Shown here piece by piece: positions 7,978-13,181 of a stretch of 37,990 nucleotides of DNA. A program made the translations under genes and the position numbers. Every line of letters starts with the position of its first letter. Positions within the stretch are counted from its first letter, which is position 1. This DNA is from a virus, in IMG/VR virus record IMGVR_UViG_3300021356_000060, positions 1 to 37,990 of that record; one strand, given 5' to 3'. Below the pieces are notes generated by a model, which saw only the letters and a list, made by a program, of their open reading frames with translations, was not told where the DNA came from and made no database searches.

Positions 7978-8436
7978 TTAAAACCCCCTTGAGTCGCAAT
8001 ATTGATTCACCTGATTAAAAGCCTTGTCTCGCTCGAAGTAGACAAGATTTGAAGCGGCGGGCAATTCGTCCACCTGTACGCAAACCGAAGGCCGGACAAA
8101 TACGCCGGACTCAGGCGATACACCCGCCGGACTGACTAGCGAGTCAGTCGGACGGCATAGCATGTACTTGGCCTCGAAGTGGAACAGGTCGGCGCGAATG
8201 GTTGCGCGATAGCTGTCGATTGACTGATAAGCCTCATTTGCCGCCATTGCGTCCATCTCGAAAGCCGAAGCCGTGAAGCTGGCAAAGTCTTTGGTCATAC
8301 GCTGAAACATAATGTCCATCTGTTCCCGTGCGTCCTCTTTGGTTAGCCCGTTGGCCTCCCATTCTTTAATGGTGCGCTCGTAACGGCTCACCTTAGTTTG
8401 TAGTTCTGATTTGATCTTCTGCACTTGATAACTCAT
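7978..8436 (-). CDS. Hypothetical protein, first gene after the structured leader
   Basis: 152 aa from the ATG at 8436, preceded by AATGAGGAATCGATCA (AGGA, 8-base spacing). The open frame continues 55 codons further upstream, but that part is leader RNA. Residues 1-75 are helical and charged (KSELQTKVSRYERTIKEWE), and the second half has Pro/Gly and beta character. Not recognised. It opens the operon 8436-5779 and would be the first product controlled by the leader and the SOS-type promoter upstream. Confidence 0.65.
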   Translation of the reverse strand: MSYQVQKIKSELQTKVSRYERTIKEWEANGLTKEDAREQMDIMFQRMTKDFASFTASAFEMDAMAANEAYQSIDSYRATIRADLFHFEAKYMLCRPTDSLVSPAGVSPESGVFVRPSVCVQVDELPAASNLVYFERDKAFNQVNQYCDSRGF

Positions 8437-8734
8437 TGATCGATTCCTCATTGTTTCGTGGTAACTCTTCACGGTTAACCGGACGGCTAACCTTGGCATG
8501 GGTACCAATCCCATACGACAATAAGGCAGGAAAACAACCGGACAGCGCACCGCATGAGGCGGGGCGGGTGTCCCTGTGTATCGCGTGACGGGCTGGGCCA
8601 AAAGGCCGTCGGAGCCGTGCGCCGGATTCGCACCGGAGGCGGTGACACTGAAGTCGGGGGTCGCATTTTAAGGCCAACCGGCCCCCCACACCTGATACCG
8701 ACACTCTAAACGATGTCGGGCCCAGAATAAACAC
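8393..8734 (-). CDS. Possible Icd/Ash-like leader ORF inside the structured region
   Basis: A 113-codon frame running through the GC-rich leader and overlapping the start of the next gene by 44 bases. Its centre (CESGARLRRPFGPARHA) and tail (YGIGTHAKVSRPVNREELP) look like the short, Cys/Arg-rich Icd-like or Ash-like frames that overlie C4-type antisense RNA in P1, P4 and enterobacterial prophages. That resemblance is from memory. No strong ribosome-binding site is seen, and translation may be secondary to the RNA function. Confidence 0.35.
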   Translation of the reverse strand: MFILGPTSFRVSVSGVGGRLALKCDPRLQCHRLRCESGARLRRPFGPARHAIHRDTRPASCGALSGCFPALLSYGIGTHAKVSRPVNREELPRNNEESINELSSAEDQIRTTN

Positions 8735-8735
8735 C
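8440..8735 (-). ncRNA. GC-rich, hairpin-dense leader RNA; candidate C4/CI-type immunity region
   Basis: On the transcribed strand this stretch holds many perfect stems in a row: CCGACA/TGTCGG, GGCC-GGTT-GGCC inside GGGGG/CCCCC, GTGCG-AATCCGG-CGCAC, GGCC-TTTT-GGCC, GGACA/TGTCC enclosing CCGC-CTCAT-GCGG, and ATGGG-ATTGGTA-CCCAT, then CGGTTAACCG just before the ribosome-binding site of the 8436 gene. Density of stems and higher GC than the surroundings argue for a functional RNA. Layout and encoded frame resemble the C4/Icd and P4 CI regions, where a processed antisense RNA blocks translation of the next gene. That comparison is inference. Confidence 0.5.
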
Positions 8736-8741
8736 GAAGAG

Positions 8742-8759
8742 ATTAGACATTGGTCTAAT
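8742..8759. promoter_or_regulatory. Operator-like inverted repeat, copy 1
   Basis: ATTAGAC-ATTG-GTCTAAT, a perfect 7-bp inverted repeat with a four-base spacer. A near-identical element lies at 8838-8855. Probably a binding site for a dimeric regulator acting on the leader promoter. Confidence 0.55.
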
Positions 8760-8764
8760 GATAA

Positions 8765-8796
8765 TTTATACAGTATTTAGGACTACCCCGTATAAA
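8765..8796. promoter_or_regulatory. Inverted repeat TTTATAC...GTATAAA
   Basis: Perfect 7-bp arms, TTTATAC and GTATAAA, separated by 18 bases, between the two operator copies. On the transcribed strand the left arm overlaps a sequence with half of a LexA-type box (CTGT only) and a possible -10. It may be a second promoter/operator. Confidence 0.4.
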
Positions 8797-8837
8797 GGAA
8801 CGGGCGCGGATGTGTGCGCGTAGCAATAAGCGTGCCA

Positions 8838-8855
8838 ATAAGACTTTAGTCTAAT
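8838..8855. promoter_or_regulatory. Operator-like inverted repeat, copy 2
   Basis: ATAAGAC-TTTA-GTCTAAT has the same architecture as 8742-8759, with one mismatch in the left arm. The two centres are 96 bp apart, a spacing compatible with looping. Confidence 0.5.
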
Positions 8856-8955
8856 ACGTAAGTCATTGATTTATAAGAGATTTCTGCAGGTGCGATTTTC
8901 TCGATGTAACCTATACCACGGTATCACTTTTGGGGTAAGTGCCGACAGAGGGCTT

Positions 8956-8984
8956 TATATGAGCTGTCAGGGGCATACTGTAAA
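8956..8984 (-). promoter_or_regulatory. Candidate promoter overlapped by a LexA-type box
   Basis: On the minus strand TTTACA (8984-8979) and CATATA (8961-8956) are separated by exactly 17 bases, a plausible sigma-70 promoter. It would drive the structured leader and the 8436-5779 operon. The -35 lies inside the palindrome at 8976-8995, so a repressor bound there would block it. Confidence 0.45.
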
Positions 8985-8995
8985 CATTTACAGCA
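8976..8995. promoter_or_regulatory. LexA-type (SOS) box
   Basis: TACTGTAAACATTTACAGCA contains CTGT-N8-ACAG in full and matches 16 of 20 positions of the gammaproteobacterial LexA consensus TACTGTATATATATACAGTA. It overlaps the -35 of a candidate promoter for the GC-rich block. LexA binding is inferred from the match. Confidence 0.65.
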
Positions 8996-9014
8996 ATTAT
9001 TTGCCTTGGTTAGT

Positions 9015-9201
9015 TTGTGCAGTGCACCAAGAAATCGGAATTTAACATAATATAAATTATGCGACAGTCGACAATTTTTGTGCAGTGCGATAGATCGGGA
9101 TTGTACAAATTTTGACCATTTAACATAATATAAATTACGCGCCATTTAACATAATATTGATTATGCGCTGTTGCACTGCACCATCGTGTTGCACTGCACA
9201 A
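9015..9201. repeat. Four GTGCAGTGC elements, two in each orientation
   Basis: TTGTGCAGTGC occurs at 9015-9025 and 9078-9088. Its reverse complement core GCACTGCAC occurs at 9173-9181 and as the perfect GCACTGCACAA at 9191-9201. They surround the AT-rich repeats and could fold back or bind a replication or partition protein. Confidence 0.6.
9041..9167. repeat. Three AT-rich 23-bp palindromic repeats
   Basis: TTTAACATAATATAAATTAT and three more bases (GCG) occur at 9041-9063, with close copies at 9119-9141 and 9145-9167. Each contains CATAAT-N4-ATTATG or a one-base variant. AT richness next to iterons suggests a DNA-unwinding element or operator set. Confidence 0.65.
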
Positions 9202-9215
9202 CTGTACAAAATCTA

Positions 9216-9321
9216 GTCAATATAGTTTCTGACGTACTGAATATAGTTTCTGACGTAGTCAATATAGTTTCAAAGATACTAAATATAGTTTCTGACGGGC
9301 TAGTGAATATAGTTTCAAAAG
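9216..9321. repeat. Five phased iterons
   Basis: A 19-bp unit (GTCAATATAGTTTCTGACG and variants around the core AATATAGTTTC) starts at 9216, 9237, 9258, 9279 and 9303. The period is 21, 21, 21 and 24 bp, two helical turns, so sites face one side of the helix as replication iterons do. The last unit abuts the stop codon of the CHC2 protein gene. Further copies lie inside and between the replication genes. Confidence 0.75.
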
Positions 9322-9861
9322 CTACATAATTTTGAGACTGACTCGATATTTTTCTGCGATGCCGTCCCAAAAATTGTTCACGATTTCATCTCTAAGAGCT
9401 GGTGATTCTTGTATCGCTGTACCGAATATAGTTTCAAAAGGCTTCAGCGCAGGATGATTAGGATAGATGAAGCTGACCAGCGCATTCTCTGCCTTAACTT
9501 TGAAGCCCTTGGCTCTCTCTCTGGATTTATTGACAGTCCTACGATCATCGAGGGTTTCGGCTTGCTCTGCCATCTGGAGCACAATCCCATCGAATATATT
9601 TTCCAAACGCATAGCCTTCGTGATTGTTGGAGGGATGTAGTTATCTTCAGGAAAAAGAATAGAAATAGGCAACCCTAAAGCATTAACCAGCTCCACCCCT
9701 CCTGCCCCGCATGAAAAGCAGTGAGCAACAATGTACCCTCCGTCCTTCTCAGTGACTGAAAGCGTCTGACCTTTTGATCCGTGAACAGGGCATCGAGAAC
9801 GATAACCTTGTCCTGTTTTTTTTACCGAATCTAGTTTCTGAATGATCTGATCGACTTTCAT
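9322..9861 (-). CDS. CHC2 zinc-finger (primase-type) protein
   Basis: A 179-aa protein whose first 60 residues form a CHC2 zinc finger of DnaG/phage primases: C24, H27, C48, C51 in RCPVHG and AHCFSCGAG. The TOPRIM catalytic domain of full primases is absent; the remainder is helical. It could guide primer synthesis or helicase loading at the neighbouring iterons. It follows the helicase by 18 bases, and that gap itself holds an iteron copy (9868-9886). Two more copies lie inside the gene (9422-9440, 9825-9843), so coding and origin sequence overlap. Confidence 0.78.
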   Translation of the reverse strand: MKVDQIIQKLDSVKKTGQGYRSRCPVHGSKGQTLSVTEKDGGYIVAHCFSCGAGGVELVNALGLPISILFPEDNYIPPTITKAMRLENIFDGIVLQMAEQAETLDDRRTVNKSRERAKGFKVKAENALVSFIYPNHPALKPFETIFGTAIQESPALRDEIVNNFWDGIAEKYRVSLKIM

Positions 9862-9879
9862 TTTCTACTCAATATAGTT

Positions 9880-11364
9880 TCAAGAAGCCCGCCGCATACC
9901 AAAACCATGCATTCTTCTAATGTTGTTGTACTGAATATATTTTCTGACGGACTCGCTGATCTCTGTGGCTGGCTTTGCTTTGATACCGTCAGGCCATGCT
10001 CCAAACTTCTGTTTGTAAATGTGACCAGCCCAACCCTCTTTAAATCCTTTATTCCTAGCGTGTAGCTGTAATTCTCCTAAAAACTGAGCCTTTTCGTCTG
10101 CTGTATGCGTAGCGTTAGCTCTCTCTACAGCCGTCATGCGTTTAAGCATTTGCTGGTCATTCTTGAGCTGTTCCATTCTAGGAATCTCGTACCCGCATGG
10201 GCATTTCACGCCTGTACGCTGTTGATAACATTCGGGGCATTCCCAAACCTTTGATTCTTTCTTCTCCTTAACCTGTTTAGTTTCAGAGAATGCACGATCA
10301 GCCGTATCTAGTTCTAAAGGCACTACGTGCTCTGCAAATCCGTGACGGGACACGTTGCCCGAATGATCTAAATAAATCGCATACGGCTTGTTTGAGGCCG
10401 TTCTAGCGATACGTCCTGCCCGCTGTACGTAAGCGATCAACGAGGTAGTGGGGTAGCAATCAATCAAACACCGAACATTAGGTGCGTCATACCCTACGTT
10501 GAGTAGTTTCGAGCATGACAAAATCTTGAACTCACCTCGATCATGCGCTCTAAACATTACCTCCCGTAAGTCAGGATCTGTGTATCCATCAATATGCTCT
10601 GCGCTTATCCCATTCTGCTGAAATAGCTCTACCATGTACTTTGAATGCTTGATTGAAGGACTGAAGGCAATGGTCTGGCTATTCTCCCCGTGCTTCATCC
10701 AGTTTTTGACGATATCACCTGCAAGCAGAACATCTTTTTCGATCTTATGACTCAGCGACTTCGGATCATAATCTGTGCCGCCTGTTGTCAGCGGCTTGCG
10801 TCGAACGTCCTGTAAATTGACTTTAGTGCCGCCGTAATAGTGAATTGGGCATAAATAATTCTGCTCCAATAGCTCTACAGGCGTGATAGGTACGATCAAA
10901 TCGTCATAGACGTTGCCTAAGCCTTTGCTGAATGGCGTGGCAGACAAGCCAATAAACGGAATGTTGTTGTAGGCTTCCATCATCTTTAACAGGTGTTTAT
11001 GCACCGCATGACATTCATCAACTATCGCAAAGTCGAATACTGGCATCCGGTTTCTACGTGCAAGCGTTTGGATACTAGCGATCTGTACTGGCTGGAAATG
11101 ATCTGATCTCCGGTGATTACCTTGCATCACTCCGGTTTCAATACCTTGTACATCGAAAGCGTCTAGGCTCTGTTCTACCAGCTTAATTCGATCACAGATG
11201 AAAATACCCCGTTTGCCCCGTTTCACAGCCTCTTCAAAGATGTACGCCGCTGTTATCGTCTTCCCGAATGAACATGGTGCGGCAAGGATTGGCCGTCTTT
11301 TACCCCGCGATAAGGAGTGTCTGAGCATTTGTACTGCTTTTTCTTGATGTGGTCTTAGCTCCAT
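9880..11364 (-). CDS. Superfamily 2 DECH-box helicase with C-terminal zinc motif
   Basis: A 494-aa helicase of the ResIII/DEAD-like group that uses ATP to move on or open DNA. Walker A is APCSFGKT (29-36), with Cys-Ser where Thr-Gly is usual. The Walker B box is DECH (116-119), motif III is SATP from 141, and motif VI is QRAGRIAR (314-321). A zinc-ribbon-like CxxC...CxC lies at 376-390, followed by a helical tail. Phage proteins of this kind act as replicative or origin helicases. The start overlaps the nuclease-like gene by ten bases, suggesting a functional pair. An iteron copy is embedded near its 3' end (9931-9949). Confidence 0.88.
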   Translation of the reverse strand: MELRPHQEKAVQMLRHSLSRGKRRPILAAPCSFGKTITAAYIFEEAVKRGKRGIFICDRIKLVEQSLDAFDVQGIETGVMQGNHRRSDHFQPVQIASIQTLARRNRMPVFDFAIVDECHAVHKHLLKMMEAYNNIPFIGLSATPFSKGLGNVYDDLIVPITPVELLEQNYLCPIHYYGGTKVNLQDVRRKPLTTGGTDYDPKSLSHKIEKDVLLAGDIVKNWMKHGENSQTIAFSPSIKHSKYMVELFQQNGISAEHIDGYTDPDLREVMFRAHDRGEFKILSCSKLLNVGYDAPNVRCLIDCYPTTSLIAYVQRAGRIARTASNKPYAIYLDHSGNVSRHGFAEHVVPLELDTADRAFSETKQVKEKKESKVWECPECYQQRTGVKCPCGYEIPRMEQLKNDQQMLKRMTAVERANATHTADEKAQFLGELQLHARNKGFKEGWAGHIYKQKFGAWPDGIKAKPATEISESVRKYIQYNNIRRMHGFGMRRAS

Positions 11365-11777
11365 TTTTGAAGTCTTCCTGTTTTATAATGAAATACGATT
11401 TCTATATCCTGCCAATCTCTGACTTGGTTTCTTCCTCCGATGCTGGCGTAATCTGGTTGCTTGCTCAAATCAATAGAGTAAATTCCGTCATCATAATGAA
11501 TCGCAAAAATGACCGGAACATCCAAAGATTGAGCTAGTGCTAAACAATCCATCCTTTTGTGTACGGAAAGCATGATCGTCTCATAATCACTAAATTTCAC
11601 ATTACGACATCGGACTTCGACAAGACCAACTACTTTGCCATCTCGCAAAAATGCATAGTCTGCTTTGTAAGCTATCGGTAACTTAAAATATTCGCAGTTG
11701 AATTTTTCCGCTAAAAACTTTGCTACTAGCTCTTCATTATCTCTATCTTTCTGAGTTTCGTATAACGGTCTTGCCAT
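11355..11777 (-). CDS. PD-(D/E)XK-like nuclease-fold protein with altered catalytic Lys
   Basis: 140 aa from the ATG at 11777 (GGAAG upstream); a TTG start at 11822 would add 15 residues. The layout matches small Holliday-junction or restriction-like nucleases: E15/E16 in the first helix, D40 in KADYAFL, then VEVRCR with E54. The residue expected to be the catalytic Lys is Arg 56. It overlaps the helicase by ten bases, so the two may form a complex. Either a nuclease with Lys-to-Arg replacement or an inactive DNA-binding derivative. Confidence 0.6.
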   Translation of the reverse strand: MARPLYETQKDRDNEELVAKFLAEKFNCEYFKLPIAYKADYAFLRDGKVVGLVEVRCRNVKFSDYETIMLSVHKRMDCLALAQSLDVPVIFAIHYDDGIYSIDLSKQPDYASIGGRNQVRDWQDIEIVFHYKTGRLQKWS

Positions 11778-11842
11778 CACCTTCTTCCAGCCATAGTTGT
11801 CCTTTGGAGGGCTATTAGGCAACCCCCTGTAAGTTTTTAGCG

Positions 11843-12135
11843 TTAGTCCAGTAGCATCCGGTCATCAGCAACGATATTTGGCGGCATTAGCCAAGGCTCG
11901 TAACACCTCACCCACCCGTAGGTTGCCTATTACGCTGTTTGTCCCGCCCTCAAAGGTTGGACGCTACATCTGGCTTTTGCGTACTACTGCACCATGCGAC
12001 AGTTTGAACGGACGGGGATGGACTAAAGAGGAGAATGTTTGATAAACTGAACCCGTGTTCCGGAGTGCGGCGCAGGGTATTCTCACTGTCTTCAATCCGG
12101 TCTGCTAGGGGTATTCCCACACCCCGTCCGGAACA
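11843..12135 (-). ncRNA. Structured pseudoknotted RNA, previously unrecognised class (candidate)
   Basis: A 369-base gap in an otherwise overlapping operon, with strong nested complementarity on the transcribed strand. TTAGTCCA (12026-12019) pairs with TGGACTAA (11850-11843). Stacked directly inside, GTAGCGTCC (11967-11959) pairs with GGATGCTAC (11859-11851) using one G-U pair. Within that, GGCGG/CCGCC (11948/11884) and CGTAA/TTACG (11934/11903) enclose hairpins TAGG-CAA-CCTA and AGC-CTTG-GCT. CGGACGGGG (12130-12122) pairs with CCCCGTCCG (12017-12009), making a pseudoknot, and competes with TGTTCCGGA/TCCGGAACA (12135-12127/12064-12056). The G-U pair would be an A-C mismatch on the other strand, so the RNA is most likely minus-strand. 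Class unknown. Confidence 0.6.
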
Positions 12136-12146
12136 TCTTTTTCTTT

Positions 12147-12338
12147 TTACGTTGGAATTCCGTGCTTGTCAAATATCGCTGGAATCGGATCAGTCGGATC
12201 AGGGTCTTCCCAGAGATTCAAAATCAAAGACACCTTATAGCCATCACATACAGGGCAACGTAACCCGATATCATCGATGTCGTCAGACCCGAAAGTGCTG
12301 TCGCAGTGATTGCACATAAATTTGCCATCAATCTTCAC
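12147..12338 (-). CDS. Small zinc-ribbon protein
   Basis: A 63-aa protein with two CxxC knuckles (C9/C12 and C28/C31), a typical minimal zinc ribbon, followed by an acidic Pro-rich tail. The start is GTG at 12338, eight bases after AAGGGG; an internal ATG would leave too little before the first Cys. It overlaps the previous gene by 11 bases. Such proteins bind nucleic acid or act as adaptors; the specific role is unknown. It is the last gene before the structured RNA. Confidence 0.68.
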   Translation of the reverse strand: MKIDGKFMCNHCDSTFGSDDIDDIGLRCPVCDGYKVSLILNLWEDPDPTDPIPAIFDKHGIPT

Positions 12339-12597
12339 GAGAAATCCCCTTCACAACATCGTATGTCTGTTTAAGACTTTCATGCCCCAGCGACATCTGA
12401 GCTTTATTTAACAGCCTTGCCAAACGAACCATTTCTGGCGTATGAGTGTGGCCCCGATCCATGTGGTAAATCAAGGTGTCAATTTCCTCTACTGTTAAAT
12501 TGACCTGCACTTTCTCCATGCCGCCATCGAATTGATTCATATCCACAAAATCGCTTGCCCACTTCTCAAACACTTCAGCTAACTTTATTTCTGACAT
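12328..12597 (-). CDS. Hypothetical protein
   Basis: An 89-aa acidic, helical protein with no motif I recognise. The central segment (NLTVEEIDTLIYHMDRGHTH) is predicted helical, with a His cluster that might bind metal. It overlaps NinG by 23 bases and the zinc-ribbon gene by 11, so it is surely part of the operon. AAAGGG lies about nine bases before ATG. Confidence 0.62.
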   Translation of the reverse strand: MSEIKLAEVFEKWASDFVDMNQFDGGMEKVQVNLTVEEIDTLIYHMDRGHTHTPEMVRLARLLNKAQMSLGHESLKQTYDVVKGISRED

Positions 12598-13174
12598 CTC
12601 TATTTTCCCTTTGTTTCAACAATCGCGTAAAAATACTTTTGATACGCTTGAGGTAGACAATATCGTGATGTGCGATATTTTGTAAACTTTCTAAGGCTAA
12701 TACTTTAGTCGAACCTATTTTCTGAATCAGGGCGGTACGATATTCAGCAGTGTTGCCTGACATAAATCTGTTACATCTTGCGCACTGCTTATGACAGTTC
12801 CATAAATGGAATCGGAGATGCGGTGCTGATCCTCGTGAACGATAGTGACCAGCGTCCCAGTTACCGCCATATTTGTTCTGAACGTGCTTGCCACATGAAA
12901 TGCACCCATCATCCCTATCGCGCCAGCGAACATATCTATTAAATGCACTCTGAGCCTCTGAGAGCCACTGTGAGCGAGTTTTCTGCTTTTCGCGTACCCT
13001 AGCCTTATCTTCACGATTATGTCGCGCTACGGTCTTCTGAACGGCTTTCCTGCCCTTTTCAGACTTTGCGAACGCCATCAGGCAGTCCATTGAGCAAAAA
13101 GCCCGCAAATTGCTAGTCAATATATTTTCTGACGGGCATTTCTTGCGGCAGTGTGAGCAACGGCGAGACTTCAT
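12575..13174 (-). CDS. ninG: NinG (Rap-like) recombination protein
   Basis: 199 aa from the ATG at 13174, chosen for the TAAGG six bases upstream and because it directly follows the small ORF ending at 13182. The N-terminal Cys motif RRCSHCRKKC is followed by FCSMDC. The C-terminal half holds the HNH-like signature: CISCGK, GHYRSRG and NCHKQCARCN. This is the lambda NinG/Rap family, structure-specific endonucleases that resolve recombination branches in phage DNA. An iteron-like sequence (13116-13134) is embedded at codons about 14-20. Confidence 0.85.
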   Translation of the reverse strand: MKSRRCSHCRKKCPSENILTSNLRAFCSMDCLMAFAKSEKGRKAVQKTVARHNREDKARVREKQKTRSQWLSEAQSAFNRYVRWRDRDDGCISCGKHVQNKYGGNWDAGHYRSRGSAPHLRFHLWNCHKQCARCNRFMSGNTAEYRTALIQKIGSTKVLALESLQNIAHHDIVYLKRIKSIFTRLLKQRENRDVRNKVS

Positions 13175-13181
13175 TTTGACC

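Larger units (their letters stand above)
8860..9321. other. Probable replication origin / control region
   Basis: This non-coding block lies between the replication operon and the GC-rich operon. It contains, in order, a LexA-type box with a promoter, four GTGCAGTGC elements, three AT-rich palindromic repeats and five phased iterons, directly beside the CHC2 and helicase genes. A small palindrome ATACC-AC-GGTAT lies at 8913-8924. Origin function is inferred from this clustering; no initiator gene with a known Rep fold is visible. Confidence 0.55.

Noticed and set aside
8600-8640. tRNA or cobalamin riboswitch (CCGGTGCGAATCCGGCGCAC)
   Set aside because: It looks like a T-arm or the riboswitch core, but no acceptor/anticodon arms and no AAGGGAA and terminal B12-box parts surround it.
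8924-9201. Frames through the AT-rich repeats reading NLYYVK/NQYYVK
   Set aside because: These repeats are palindromic DNA elements; frames overlap one another and have no start signals.
9216-9321. CRISPR array
   Set aside because: The repeated core is about 14-19 bp with only a few bases between units, no spacers of 25-40 bp and no cas genes.
9161-9370. 69-codon minus-strand frame across the iterons
   Set aside because: Its sequence is the repeat read aloud (ETIF every seven codons), it overlaps the CHC2 gene and lacks a ribosome-binding site.
11840-11875. Hammerhead ribozyme (CTGATGA followed by a short hairpin on the minus strand)
   Set aside because: The required GAAA after the second stem is missing and a third stem is not found.
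11823-12146. Group I intron
   Set aside because: The helix order is reminiscent, but the conserved P7 sequences, the joining segment before the last P7 strand and a split host gene are not seen; kept only as a comparison in the RNA finding.
12035-12319. 94-codon plus-strand ORF
   Set aside because: It is antisense to the zinc-ribbon gene and part of the structured RNA; AGGAG lies only one base from its ATG.
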